Assembly (NCBI GenBank): GCA_903893815.1
Contig: CAITNS010000043.1
Coordinates: forward strand, 186,001 to 250,000
Source: an uncultured Bacteroidota bacterium
Lineage (GTDB): Bacteria; Bacteroidota; Bacteroidia; B-17B0; Aurantibacillaceae
Direction of reading: 5' to 3'
DNA length: 64,000 bases
This document shows, piece after piece, positions 1 to 9,198 of this stretch (position 1 is its first letter; the number at the start of each line of letters is the position of its first letter). Under the pieces are notes generated by a model. That model saw nothing but the letters and a program-made list of their open reading frames with translations, was not told where the DNA came from and did not search any database. Position numbers and translations under genes: made by a program.

Positions 1-1133
1 TATTGTAATTTTTTATAAAATGTAAACTCATGATTTGGTAATAGAGTAGGTGAGAAGATAGCTATTAAATCTGCTAATACTTCATCTGGATTGGTAATAC
101 CCGTTTCCCAATAGTTGCTATAGCCCAAGGCATTTTGTGTTTTATTGTTATTATATAATTGATTGCTTTTGCAGGCTTTAAATAAACCATAACGTTCATC
201 ATAACTCAGTAATTCTTTTTTAGAGTTGAGGTTATATAAGTTAATCCAAATGTTGCAATCTTTTGCTTTCGCATAAACCGTTTCAAAAGATTGAGCAGAG
301 CTTCCTGTTTTAGCATCTTCTTTCCAAAAGTAATCCCCACCAGCATCTTCAATTAAATTCGCAATAAAACTTTTACCTGCTGGAATATACCAAGCATCAC
401 CATATTTGATTTCGGTTAGCACACTAGGTTTATTAAGGTTTGTTTTTGCAAGGTTTTTTAAATGCTTGTATTTTTTTTCAGTGATTTGAAATAGAGAATC
501 CGCTAAACTTTCTTTATTAAAAAAGCATGCAAAAAATTTAATCCATTCGGCGCGTGCTAAGGGTGTTTCTTCTAAATGGTCAATACTAACGGCTATAGGC
601 ATAGAAGATTGTACTAGCTTTTTATCTACATCATCTTTCGGACTTCCCATACCAAAGGTTAAAAATAAATCAGGTTTTAGAGCGATGGTTTTTTCAATAT
701 CAACTTGTGGACCTTTTGATAGTTCGATGATAGAGCCTTTTTTTACTTGCTCTTGAATAAATGGATTATTATAATAATCTACATTATCAATGGCTATGAT
801 TTTATCTTCGCATTTTAATTGCGCGATCATAGTTGTATATATTGAACTCATGGATGCTACGCGACTAATAGGTGTTTTAATGTAGTAAGCCTCTTTTGAG
901 TAATCAGGTTTTTGATGCTTGTATAACACAAAAGAAGCAGTAATAGCGCTATCATTTTTATTACCATGTAATTCGAGCACTGTAAAATCAACGGAAGTTT
1001 TAATAGTGAAACGTTTAGCGTAAGAAAGCGGAACGGTTGTCAATGTGCTTTTTGCTTGTTGATTTTCATTTGTTGACGAGCAAGAAAGCAGCAACAAAAG
1101 CGGTATAAAGAGAATTATTTTTTTTAGCATCAT
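1..1133 (-). CDS. Cobalamin/iron-type ABC transporter substrate-binding lipoprotein (BtuF/FecB-like), 3' end cut by window edge
   Basis: The reading frame is open from ATG at 1131-1133 (a second ATG lies at 1128-1130) down to position 1, about 377 codons, so only the last residues are missing. The N-terminus is a lipoprotein signal: MLKK, a Leu-rich core, then LLSC as lipobox. The mature part has features of type III periplasmic binding proteins: ISRVASMSS, KIIAIDN, an IEKTIALKPDLFLTFG segment, and DAWYIPAGKSFIANLIEDAGGDYFW near the C-terminus. Family knowledge: these proteins deliver vitamin B12, haem or siderophore-iron to a BtuCD/FecCD permease. The cobalamin riboswitch directly upstream argues for B12 or another corrinoid. 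The permease and ATPase genes are presumably beyond the left edge. Confidence 0.82.
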   Translation of the reverse strand, partial: MMLKKIILFIPLLLLLSCSSTNENQQAKSTLTTVPLSYAKRFTIKTSVDFTVLELHGNKNDSAITASFVLYKHQKPDYSKEAYYIKTPISRVASMSSIYTTMIAQLKCEDKIIAIDNVDYYNNPFIQEQVKKGSIIELSKGPQVDIEKTIALKPDLFLTFGMGSPKDDVDKKLVQSSMPIAVSIDHLEETPLARAEWIKFFACFFNKESLADSLFQITEKKYKHLKNLAKTNLNKPSVLTEIKYGDAWYIPAGKSFIANLIEDAGGDYFWKEDAKTGSSAQSFETVYAKAKDCNIWINLYNLNSKKELLSYDERYGLFKACKSNQLYNNNKTQNALGYSNYWETGITNPDEVLADLIAIFSPTLLPNHEFTFYKKLQ

Positions 1134-1195
1134 AAGCGTATGTATGTTGTTGGCGCTTTGCTTTATTTCGCAATGCTAAAAAATAAAAATAAAAG

Positions 1196-1240
1196 GAAGG
1201 AGAACGTGTTATAACAGAATGTTAATTCTTGTAGTTTAAC
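1196..1240 (-). terminator. Putative riboswitch expression-platform hairpin
   Basis: On the minus-strand RNA, GTGTTA pairs with TAACAC and encloses a second hairpin AGAAT-TAAC-ATTCT. A pyrimidine-rich run follows (CTCCTTCC, then mostly U). It lies between the cobalamin aptamer and the start codon at 1133. Whether it acts by termination or otherwise cannot be told from sequence. Confidence 0.4.
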
Positions 1241-1269
1241 ACATCAGGCCTGACTTGAGCTTCATTTCG

Positions 1270-1410
1270 CGAAAGCATTGTCAATTCGAAATAGGTAGGT
1301 TTCTGACTTGTAACATTTATTGTTACTTACAGTTGCGCGACAGTTCGTGATTTAAACACGATTCCCTTTTAATTTACAGCTAAGTAAAGCCATTTTCGGT
1401 TGATGAAGAA
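1270..1410 (-). ncRNA. Cobalamin riboswitch (AdoCbl/B12 aptamer), leader of the binding-protein gene
   Basis: Read on the minus strand, the segment shows the conserved cobalamin aptamer string: AAAAGGGAATCGTG, a short stem-loop (TCGTG...CACGA), then CTGTCGCGCAACTGTAAG (the B12 box), a hairpin GTAAC...GTTAC, and AGTCAGAAACCTACCTATT. This order and these core bases match the cobalamin riboswitch family (RF00174). The limits are approximate because the P1 helix was not resolved by eye. Downstream (1196-1260) two palindromic blocks (TTTCGCGAAA, TCAGGCCTGA) and a nested hairpin (GTGTTA...TAACAC enclosing AGAAT-TAAC-ATTCT) followed by U-rich sequence could form the expression platform. Confidence 0.88.
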
Positions 1411-1435
1411 ATATAGTAAAGAACTTTTTCGGTGA

Positions 1436-1443
1436 CAAATATA
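1436..1443 (-). promoter_or_regulatory. Promoter -7 element TATATTTG for the riboswitch transcript
   Basis: TATATTTG fits the Bacteroidota -7 consensus TAnnTTTG exactly and lies just 5' of the cobalamin aptamer, so the transcript would start near 1429. No clear -33 TTTG was found at the expected distance. Confidence 0.5.
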
Positions 1444-1483
1444 TCAATAAATTCTAAGACTGTGTTTTTGTTTAATTCGCTTC

Positions 1484-1503
1484 GTCCCGATAGCTATCGG
1501 GAC
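1484..1503. repeat. 20-bp perfect palindrome with CCCGATAGCTATCGGG core
   Basis: GTCCCGATAGCTATCGGGAC is its own reverse complement. It lies between the 3' end of the histidine kinase gene and the riboswitch promoter, both on the minus strand. It has no U-tract, so it is a poor intrinsic terminator. It shares the form CCCG-NN-AGCT-NN-CGGG with the palindrome at 24933-24948. Confidence 0.85.
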
Positions 1504-1519
1504 TCTCAGCTTGATATTG

Positions 1520-2479
1520 TTAAAACTGAATTTGAAAAACACTTCCTTTTGGTTGGTTATTACTGATTTTAATAGAGATTTGATGTAAATCACAAATGCT
1601 TTTTACAATAAATAAACCAATGCCTGTGCCTTTGGTTTTACGTGTGTTTTCGCTACCACTTCTAAAAAACTTTTGAAATACCTGTTCTTTTTCGTTATCA
1701 GAAATTCCACAACCTTGGTCTTTTATTTCTAATAGTGGTTTACTATTTATTGTTTTCAATATCACCTCAATTGCTATTGTGTCGAAAGAATATTTAATCG
1801 CATTTTCAATGAGGTTAATAATAATGGATGGGAGCAATTCTTTGTCGCCTTCATAGCTTATATTTTTTTCAATGTGTAATTGAATGATGTTGTTTTCAAG
1901 TTGGGTCGCAAAATAACGTTTCACCGTTGTTTTAACTAACTCGCTTAAATTCAAGTTTTCTTTTTGAATGCTCAAGTTGTTGTTTTCAATTTGATTGGCC
2001 ATTAAAACATTATCAACCAACTTGTGTAAGCGACCAGTTTCATTTAAAGCATTATTTAACAACTCTTTTTGTTTGTCCCTATCTAATTCGTGTTTCAACA
2101 AAGTTTGTAGTTGAAGTTTAGTAGCAGCAATAGGTGTTTTGAGTTCGTGCGACACACTTAAAATAAAATTACTTTGCTGATTGGCTAAGGCGGTTTCGCG
2201 TCGAATAGATTTCCTTACTTGGTATATCCCAAACAATAAGATTAGCAAAAACACAGTGCCTTCCCCTACAATCATGTATACTTGGGCAGCTTTTTTATGT
2301 TGCAGAGCATCAATGTCTCTTAAAATAATTTGATCGTCGCTAGAGGATAAGGCAGCTAAATTTTGTTTTAAGGAAATGATGTTATTGGATTGTCTTACCA
2401 ATAAAACTTCCCACCATAAAAATTGCAATACAATGTAGCCGACTAAAACAAAAAATATGAAACTCGTTCGTTTAGACAC
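1520..2479 (-). CDS. Sensor histidine kinase, two-TM, HATPase domain
   Basis: This is a membrane histidine kinase of 319 residues. TM1 is about residues 7-28, a short periplasmic loop (about 40 residues) follows, and TM2 is about 67-87. The HisKA box is SHELKTPI with the phospho-acceptor His near 111. The ATPase shows the N-box (NLIENAIKY, 222-230), G1 (DQGCGI, 254-259), an F-box (FQKFFRS) and G2 (GTGIGL). The loop is too short for a recognisable sensor fold, and no response regulator is present nearby, so it is an orphan here. The start is GTG; the preceding gene's TAG stop is only 5 bp upstream, indicating co-transcription with the two surface-protein genes. The signal and partner are unknown. 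Confidence 0.88.
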   Translation of the reverse strand: MSKRTSFIFFVLVGYIVLQFLWWEVLLVRQSNNIISLKQNLAALSSSDDQIILRDIDALQHKKAAQVYMIVGEGTVFLLILLFGIYQVRKSIRRETALANQQSNFILSVSHELKTPIAATKLQLQTLLKHELDRDKQKELLNNALNETGRLHKLVDNVLMANQIENNNLSIQKENLNLSELVKTTVKRYFATQLENNIIQLHIEKNISYEGDKELLPSIIINLIENAIKYSFDTIAIEVILKTINSKPLLEIKDQGCGISDNEKEQVFQKFFRSGSENTRKTKGTGIGLFIVKSICDLHQISIKISNNQPKGSVFQIQF

Positions 2480-2484
2480 AACAT

Positions 2485-5166
2485 CTATTTATTAAATATC
2501 TGTAAAAAGCCTTTTAAATCCCTTGTTACAATTCCTTTTACTCTTATTTCATTTACCTGACAGACATAAAAATACGTTCCTTCTGTTGCTTGTAATTTTG
2601 ATTGTATCACTTTACCATCCCATAAAAATGCTGGGTCGGTAGTTTCATAAACTAATGTTCCCCATCGGTTGTAAACTTTTAAATCAATGTCTTTGATGAA
2701 TTTATTTTTTATGGCTTTAAAGAAATCATTAGCACCATCACCATTTATTGTGATAACATTAGGGAGTTCGTATTCTGGGCAATTATCTACACATACTTTC
2801 GCGCTCTGACTACTTTCATTCGCGAACGAATCAACCGCCGTAATGGCATAACAACCAGCAATAGAAGTTAAGTTATCAAAGGCCAAAATAGTATCGCTTA
2901 GAGTTTTTACAGAGTCTATTAATTGTAATGCTTCATCTTCAGTTTCTGCAAAATAAATATGGTATTTCACAACGTCATCACTACAAGTATTATTTGGGTT
3001 ATTCCACGTCAGCATTAAACTAGGAATTAAACAATCCGAAACAATTTCTAATTTAGGAGCACAAGGAGGCGTTGTATCTTTTGGTTTATCACACACTTCT
3101 TGCGAAAAATTTAAAAGTGGATTAAAAATAGTTGGATCTGAATATTGCCCTTTAGATTGAACTTTGTAGCAATAAAGTGAACCATTTACTAAGCCAGTAT
3201 CATTGTAAGTTAAAAGATTAGTGCTATCTCTTAATGTAAACAACGTTTGAGAAGATGTTTTTCTGAAGATATAATATTTGTTGTTTGTCCATGGCACTTG
3301 TTGTTGCCAATTTAATTTCAATTGATTATCGCTTGCGGTTAAGGATAAAAATACAGAAGATGCTTTTTGACCATTACCAATAAATTGTCCGTTTGCATAA
3401 AACTCTATTTTATAAGTATTCGCAACACTTTGAGTGTTTATTGTATGAATAAATGTAGTATCAGACAATTGGTTTAATGCAGCAAAGTAAGTCTTAGTAA
3501 CAGAGTATACTTGTGCAAAAGTTCCAGCATAACCTGTATGGTGTGTTAATCTAAATTCGTACGGACCTGTAATGGTATTGGTGTCTAGATCGTTAATGCC
3601 TAGTAATGGTTTAATCCAACGAACAAAAATAGAACCTGTATTTACATCGGTAGTTTGCACGTCTACATTCACTAAAATGGGAACATCACGTTTTAGTTGA
3701 ATACAGTTAGTTTGGTTAGAGGCATAACTTTCTGAACCATCTAGATAAATGGCAACAACAACATAATTGTAATTTGTACCTTGTGATAAACCATTACCAC
3801 CATTTGTATCTAAAAACGTGGTGTCATTTAAACTGGCAGTGCAACCAACTTTTACATAACCTGTGGAAGCGGGTACACCTACTTCGCAATTGGCATGAGT
3901 CCATGGTGTACAATTTTCTTTACGATACACGCAGTACTTTAAAATTTTATTTCCAACACTTAATTGGCAGCTAGGTTTTGTCCAGGTTACTTTAATGCTT
4001 GTACCCAAAGGAACAGCAACTACATTTAACGGTGGGGGCGGAACTACAGTGATATTAAAGGTTTTAAAATCTACCAAACTAATAGAAGGGTCTGTATCTT
4101 TTACTTTTATAGTAACTTGATAAGGACTTTTGCGAATATGAGCACAAGTTGTTTGCCAATTAAATAAACCTGATACTGGCGAAAAAGCAGGTGGAGATGA
4201 AAATGTAGCAATAGTAGGAGACACATTAAATGGACCGCCATTTGCATCCATGGTTAAAAAATCATTGTCTGGATCGGTTGCTGTTATTGTTTTTGTGATT
4301 ATGCCCCCAGCTACAACACATGTATCGGTAATAGGGTTAATAACAGGTGGGTTATTACTACATGAACCAACATCTACCTGTAAATCTCTTAAAATGTAGC
4401 CAACTAAATAGTATACTCCTTCATCATCTTTTCTCCATTCTTTAATAATCATCGCTAAATTATATTCGCCTTGTAATTGAGGACTGCACCAGGTTAATGT
4501 GCCGGTAGTAGCATTTACATTGTAAGTTCCTCCGCCAGTTTGTGGGTAGGTGTAACCTCCAATTGGCAATCCTCCAAGTCCTCTGCACTGAGTTAATTCA
4601 TAAGATAGACTATCACCATCTAAATCAACAGCACCTGGATTGTGCAAAAAACATTTGTAAACGCATCCATCATCAATAGGAGGGAAAGTTAATATTGGAG
4701 AACTATTTTTTCCTGATCCAAAAGTAGGAATCACTAAAAACGATTCAATGTAAAATACTTGATTAACTGAATTTGGAAGATTAATAACTCCTGCATTTCT
4801 GTTTGGATCTGTCATGCTAATTTTATAATTGCCAGGTCCAGGATAAGTATGCGTAGTTACATATTCATTTAGTTTGATGTTTGAATTTAAAGGAACGCCA
4901 TTTAAAGCAGGAGGAGAACATAAACCTGAAACCCCATTGCTTCTTAAAACAACAGCTCTTGTTCCATCTCCAAAATAAACAGTGTCTTCACATCTATCAG
5001 CTAAGTTGGTTCCATTAATATTGGTGTAGGTTGTTACTTTTATTTCGTATGTTAAACCAAATAACCAACGATAGGTTATTTCTCCCGCACGATTGTGCGT
5101 AGCTTTTGAACTAAGGAAAAAGCCTAAGCATAAAGTAGTGAATAATAAATATCGATTCTTGAACAT
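2485..5166 (-). CDS. Large exported surface protein with FN3/Ig-like modules and type B T9SS (gliding motility-associated) C-terminal domain
   Basis: The 893-residue protein has a signal peptide (residues 1-22) and begins its mature part with THNRAGEITYRW. That N-terminal module (about 22-275) also occurs in the next gene upstream. An Ig/cadherin-like stretch and fibronectin type III-like repeats fill the middle (about 275-790; for example the Pro-rich boundary VPPPPLNVVAV near 375). Residues 800-893 are a gliding motility-associated C-terminal domain: LPNVITINGDGANDFF, VYNRWGTLVYE, FLWDGK, GTYFYV. In this family that domain directs T9SS export and surface attachment. The gap to the upstream gene is 8 bp and to the kinase gene 5 bp. 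Ligand or role is not known. Confidence 0.85.
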   Translation of the reverse strand: MFKNRYLLFTTLCLGFFLSSKATHNRAGEITYRWLFGLTYEIKVTTYTNINGTNLADRCEDTVYFGDGTRAVVLRSNGVSGLCSPPALNGVPLNSNIKLNEYVTTHTYPGPGNYKISMTDPNRNAGVINLPNSVNQVFYIESFLVIPTFGSGKNSSPILTFPPIDDGCVYKCFLHNPGAVDLDGDSLSYELTQCRGLGGLPIGGYTYPQTGGGTYNVNATTGTLTWCSPQLQGEYNLAMIIKEWRKDDEGVYYLVGYILRDLQVDVGSCSNNPPVINPITDTCVVAGGIITKTITATDPDNDFLTMDANGGPFNVSPTIATFSSPPAFSPVSGLFNWQTTCAHIRKSPYQVTIKVKDTDPSISLVDFKTFNITVVPPPPLNVVAVPLGTSIKVTWTKPSCQLSVGNKILKYCVYRKENCTPWTHANCEVGVPASTGYVKVGCTASLNDTTFLDTNGGNGLSQGTNYNYVVVAIYLDGSESYASNQTNCIQLKRDVPILVNVDVQTTDVNTGSIFVRWIKPLLGINDLDTNTITGPYEFRLTHHTGYAGTFAQVYSVTKTYFAALNQLSDTTFIHTINTQSVANTYKIEFYANGQFIGNGQKASSVFLSLTASDNQLKLNWQQQVPWTNNKYYIFRKTSSQTLFTLRDSTNLLTYNDTGLVNGSLYCYKVQSKGQYSDPTIFNPLLNFSQEVCDKPKDTTPPCAPKLEIVSDCLIPSLMLTWNNPNNTCSDDVVKYHIYFAETEDEALQLIDSVKTLSDTILAFDNLTSIAGCYAITAVDSFANESSQSAKVCVDNCPEYELPNVITINGDGANDFFKAIKNKFIKDIDLKVYNRWGTLVYETTDPAFLWDGKVIQSKLQATEGTYFYVCQVNEIRVKGIVTRDLKGFLQIFNK

Positions 5167-5174
5167 GATAAATT

Positions 5175-6269
5175 TTATTGTTTAATAATTTTTTTAGTTA
5201 TTGAGGTATTGTTACTGCCAATAAATTGAAGGAAGTAAATACCTATTTGAATAGTTTCTAAGTTTAGTACAAATTGATTTTCTTTTGAAAGCGATTCGTT
5301 ATTGGCGAATGTCTTAATCTTACACCCCGTTATATCAATGAGTTCAATAGTAAACAACTCTCCATTATTTTGGTTGAGTGTAACGGTAAGATTTTCGGTA
5401 ACTGGATTTGGGGAAACATTAATGGTGCTTTCAGCTCCGTTTAATTCATTAATACTAGTGCAGGTTGATATTATGAACTGAGCATCTCTCAAGACATAAC
5501 CAATTAAGAAATAATTTCCGCCACTATCTTTTCGCCATTCTTTAATTAATGTCGCTACATTATAGTCTCCTTGTAACTGAGGGTTACACCAAGTATGGAT
5601 ACCTGTAATTGAATCTAAGTGAAATATTCCGCCTGCCCCAGAACTAGGGTAACTATATCCAGCAGAATTAGAGCCAAACGAACCTCTACAATAGGTTAGT
5701 TCATAAGATATACTATCGCCATCAGTATCAGTGGCACTTGGATTATGGTAAAAACATTGATTAACGCATCCAGTGTCAAGGGGAATGTGACTCATCGTTG
5801 GAGAACTGTTTTGACTTGAACCAAATGTGGGAATTACTAAAAGTGATTCAAGATAAAATGTTTGATTAACGGAGTTGGGAATGTTAATTATCCCGGCTGT
5901 TCTGTTTGGATCTTCAGTACTTATTAAATAATTACCTGGTCCAGGGTAAGTGTGTGTAGTTATATACTCATTTAATTTAACGCTTGAAGATATTGGAACC
6001 CCGTTTAAAGCGGGAGGGGAACACAAGCCAGAAGCACCATTACTTCTTGAAACTAGTGCACTTGTTCCATCTCCAAAGTAAACAGTATCTTCACATCTGT
6101 CTGGCATATTTGTACCTGAAATCTCAGTAAATATGGTTACTTTAATTTGATAGGTGTAGCCGTTTAACCATAAATAAGTTATTTCTCCCGCACGATTGTG
6201 TGTAGCATTTGCATTGACACAAACTACAAAACATAATATGCTAAAAAATATAAAACGATACTTATTCAT
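5175..6269 (-). CDS. Exported surface protein with the same N-terminal module and a type A T9SS sorting domain
   Basis: The 364-residue protein starts with a signal peptide ending VNANA and the mature motif THNRAGEITYLW. Residues 22-275 closely resemble the N-terminus of the 893-residue neighbour, with the same CEDTVYFGDGT, SGLCSPPALNGVPI and YTYPGPGNY-type strings. The last 81 residues (NVSPNPVTENLTV...GIYFLQF...KKIIKQ) are a classical Por secretion (type A) sorting domain. It therefore lacks the FN3 region and carries a different sorting signal from its paralogue. It is probably the first gene of the unit that ends with the histidine kinase. Confidence 0.85.
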   Translation of the reverse strand: MNKYRFIFFSILCFVVCVNANATHNRAGEITYLWLNGYTYQIKVTIFTEISGTNMPDRCEDTVYFGDGTSALVSRSNGASGLCSPPALNGVPISSSVKLNEYITTHTYPGPGNYLISTEDPNRTAGIINIPNSVNQTFYLESLLVIPTFGSSQNSSPTMSHIPLDTGCVNQCFYHNPSATDTDGDSISYELTYCRGSFGSNSAGYSYPSSGAGGIFHLDSITGIHTWCNPQLQGDYNVATLIKEWRKDSGGNYFLIGYVLRDAQFIISTCTSINELNGAESTINVSPNPVTENLTVTLNQNNGELFTIELIDITGCKIKTFANNESLSKENQFVLNLETIQIGIYFLQFIGSNNTSITKKIIKQ

Positions 6270-6518
6270 TAACCTTTTATTTGATCATCATTTACAAGCT
6301 TAAAGTTGGCTATTAAGATTTCTTAGCAAACAAAAGATGAACACTAAAGATAGCCAAAAAAAATGAAAAAAGGCGAAAAAGAGTGTTTTTGCAAGTAAAC
6401 AGTTTTAGAATGAAAAAGGCAAATTAATTAACGTTTTTATTTTATAATTATTTCGTCGAAAATGTGCTTTAGCGTTTGTATTAGTAGTAATTTTACAATT
6501 CTTTAACAACCTATTTAA

Positions 6519-8474
6519 ATGAGCTCTCATCATCATGGTCAAATGAGCAAGGTTACTCTTGCAGGTCTAATTGTTACTCTCGGAATTATTTACGGCGATA
6601 TTGGTACTTCACCACTTTATGTAATGAGTGCCATTGTTGGAAAAGGCGCTATTGATGCTGATGTGGTTAAAGGGGGAATTTCATGTATTTTCTGGACCTT
6701 AACATTACAAACTACTATTAAGTACGTAATTTTAACCTTAAGAGCGGATAATAAAGGTGAAGGAGGAATATTCTCTCTATTTACTTTAGTGAAACGCACC
6801 AAATTTAAATGGTTATTGGTGCCAGCAATTATTGGTGGTAGCGCTTTATTAGCCGACGGTATTATTACCCCTCCAATTTCGGTTTCTTCAGCCATCGAAG
6901 GTTTAAAAGTATATAACCCCGAATTAAATACAGTGCCTATCGTTATTGGTATTTTATGCGCTTTATTTTTTATTCAACAGTTTGGAACTAGTTTTATTGG
7001 TAAGTTTTTTGGACCAATGATGTCGCTTTGGTTTGTAATGCTAGGTGTTTTAGGTATTTATCAAATGACAAGCGATTGGAGTGTACTGAGTTCTTTAAAT
7101 CCATACTATGCATACCATTTATTACAAATACATCCTTCAGGCTATTTGATTTTGGGAGCGGTTTTCCTTTGTACGACAGGTGCCGAAGCTTTATATTCAG
7201 ACTTAGGACATTGCGGAAAACAAAACATTCGTATTTCTTGGATTTTTGTAAAAACAACTTTAGTGTTAAACTATTTTGGGCAAGGTGCTTTTTTAATTGC
7301 GCACCAAGGACAAACTTTAGATTCATTTAAATCTAGCAACCCTTTTTACGCTATTATGCCCGAAAGCTTTTTGCCTTACGGAATTGTGATTGCTACGATG
7401 GCTGCAGTGATTGCTTCTCAGGCTTTAATTAGTGGTTCTTTTAGTTTAATTAATGAAGCCATGCGATTAAACTTATGGCCAAAAGTAGGAGTAAAGTATC
7501 CATCAGAAATGAAAGGACAATTATATATCCCGTCAACTAATTGGTTATTATTGGCTGGTTGTATTGGTGTTGTATTGTATTTCAGAGAATCAATTAATAT
7601 GGAGGCGGCTTATGGTTTAGCTATTGTATTGTGTATGTTAATGACAACAACCTTGTTGAATTTTTATATGCACATGAAACGCTATAATCCAATTTTTATA
7701 TATGTTGTTATTACAGTGTATTTACTTATTGAATTTGCGTTTATGGCAGCAAACTTAAGTAAGTTTACACACGGAGGTTGGATTACGTTATTGATAGCTT
7801 CTGTATTAATGTCGGTAATGACAATTTGGTATTTGGCAAAGAAAATTCGTAACCGCTATGCGGATGTGGTTAAGTTAGCAGATCATCAACAAAAATTAGT
7901 GGATTTAAGTAATGATGAATCTATTCCTAAATATGCAACGCATTTAGTTTATATGACTGGAGCTAATAACCCAGAAGAAATTGAATCGAAAGTTATTTAT
8001 TCTATTTTACAAAAACGCCCTAAGCGCGCCGATATTTATTGGTTTGTACATGTGGATGTTATGGATGAACCATATCGCATGGATTATAAAGTAACTCATG
8101 TGGCTGCCGACGATATTATTAGAGTTGATTTTAGATTAGGATTTAGAGTAGCACCAAGGGTAAACTTAATGTTTAGAAAAGTCGTAGAGGATTTAGTGAA
8201 AAACAAAGAAGTGGATATTACAAGTCGTTACGAATCGTTAAACAAAAACAATATTATTGGAGATTTTAAATTTGTAGTGATTGAAAAATTCTTGTCTTAC
8301 GAAAATGAGTTACCATTGTTTGAAAAAATCATTTTAAATGCTTATTTCTTCTTGAAACGCTTCAGTATAAGCGAAGCAAAAGCTTTTGGTTTGGATAGTA
8401 GTTCAGTGAAAATTGAAAAATTCCCAATGATTATTAATCCACCTAAGGATATTAATTTACATCGAATCAATTAA
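6519..8474 (+). CDS. kup: Low-affinity potassium uptake protein Kup
   Basis: The 651-residue K+/H+ symporter of the Kup/HAK/KT family has the signature GDIGTSPLY at residues 26-34, the following charged motif ADNKGEGGIFSLF, about twelve hydrophobic segments up to about residue 440 and a soluble C-terminal domain of about 200 residues. The length is normal for bacterial Kup. The N-terminus carries three His (SSHHHGQ) before the first membrane helix. Inner membrane location is inferred. It is a single gene: the next gene is convergent, 5 bp away. Confidence 0.95.
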   Translation: MSSHHHGQMSKVTLAGLIVTLGIIYGDIGTSPLYVMSAIVGKGAIDADVVKGGISCIFWTLTLQTTIKYVILTLRADNKGEGGIFSLFTLVKRTKFKWLLVPAIIGGSALLADGIITPPISVSSAIEGLKVYNPELNTVPIVIGILCALFFIQQFGTSFIGKFFGPMMSLWFVMLGVLGIYQMTSDWSVLSSLNPYYAYHLLQIHPSGYLILGAVFLCTTGAEALYSDLGHCGKQNIRISWIFVKTTLVLNYFGQGAFLIAHQGQTLDSFKSSNPFYAIMPESFLPYGIVIATMAAVIASQALISGSFSLINEAMRLNLWPKVGVKYPSEMKGQLYIPSTNWLLLAGCIGVVLYFRESINMEAAYGLAIVLCMLMTTTLLNFYMHMKRYNPIFIYVVITVYLLIEFAFMAANLSKFTHGGWITLLIASVLMSVMTIWYLAKKIRNRYADVVKLADHQQKLVDLSNDESIPKYATHLVYMTGANNPEEIESKVIYSILQKRPKRADIYWFVHVDVMDEPYRMDYKVTHVAADDIIRVDFRLGFRVAPRVNLMFRKVVEDLVKNKEVDITSRYESLNKNNIIGDFKFVVIEKFLSYENELPLFEKIILNAYFFLKRFSISEAKAFGLDSSSVKIEKFPMIINPPKDINLHRIN

Positions 8475-8479
8475 TTTCC

Positions 8480-9163
8480 TTAAAAGAAATTGACGGACAG
8501 TGAAATACTATGTGTCATTTTTCTGGAATCGTTAATCTTATTTTGTGAGGTAGAGGAGATGCTATAACATATTTCGGGCGCAAAGTTTTTGCCTTGAAAA
8601 ATATAGTTAATGCCGTAACCTAAAAATAAACCAAAAGTGAATTCGTTTTCAAAACCTTTTTTGATATAGCCTTTGTCGTATTTTTTTAAATTTATTTTTG
8701 GGCCAACTAATAAGTAAGGCTGTTTGCTTTGCAAGTAACAACTCATATTTCTGGCAACATAAATAACACCTTCTTTATCAGGTTTGCTTAACGCAATGAC
8801 AAAGCCATGCGATACACCTAAATCAAAAGAAGTTGCAAATACACAAGGGTTTTGCTTTAAACACGTATTAGAGAAAGAGCCTTCTACTTTTGGTTTAAAT
8901 ACAATCCCTTCATTTAATGGCATCCATAAAAATAAACCAAGTCCAAAACCATATTGTATTTCTGTAATTTTAGATTTGTTTTGCAACAGATGCCCTTCGC
9001 CAGTTGATACAGGATTATTAATTGACTTTTGAAAACACATACTACTGTACGTTGAATGCGTAATACCAAAACTTAAATCAGGAAATAAACCTTCGGTGTT
9101 TTGCGCCAACAAATTGGTGCCAACAAAAACGGGTATGATATATTTTTGAATCTTCATCTGCAT
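8480..9163 (-). CDS. Probable outer-membrane beta-barrel protein (porin/PorT-like family)
   Basis: The 227-residue protein has a signal peptide ending LLAQ, then alternating amphipathic strands rich in Gly and aromatics (YGFGLGLFLWMPL, FTFGLFLGYGINYIF), and ends in SISLSVNFF, a terminal-Phe beta-strand as expected for outer-membrane barrels. The layout resembles the OMP_b-brl_2/PorT-like family common in Bacteroidota, but no residue proves a role in type IX secretion. A second ATG two codons in is an equally good start. It is the last gene of a run that includes tatC and the CMD protein. Confidence 0.6.
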   Translation of the reverse strand: MQMKIQKYIIPVFVGTNLLAQNTEGLFPDLSFGITHSTYSSMCFQKSINNPVSTGEGHLLQNKSKITEIQYGFGLGLFLWMPLNEGIVFKPKVEGSFSNTCLKQNPCVFATSFDLGVSHGFVIALSKPDKEGVIYVARNMSCYLQSKQPYLLVGPKINLKKYDKGYIKKGFENEFTFGLFLGYGINYIFQGKNFAPEICYSISSTSQNKINDSRKMTHSISLSVNFF

Positions 9164-9198
9164 GGATAACGCAGATGTTAAAAAAAGTTACAGAGAAA

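Noticed and set aside
6617-7330. Open frames opposite or out of frame within kup (minus 6617-6895, minus 6994-7326, plus 7028-7330).
   Set aside because: They overlap a full-length Kup with clear motifs; their translations have no family features.
8480-9163. Naming this barrel protein PorT of the type IX secretion system.
   Set aside because: Barrel features are clear but no PorT-specific sequence could be confirmed by eye.
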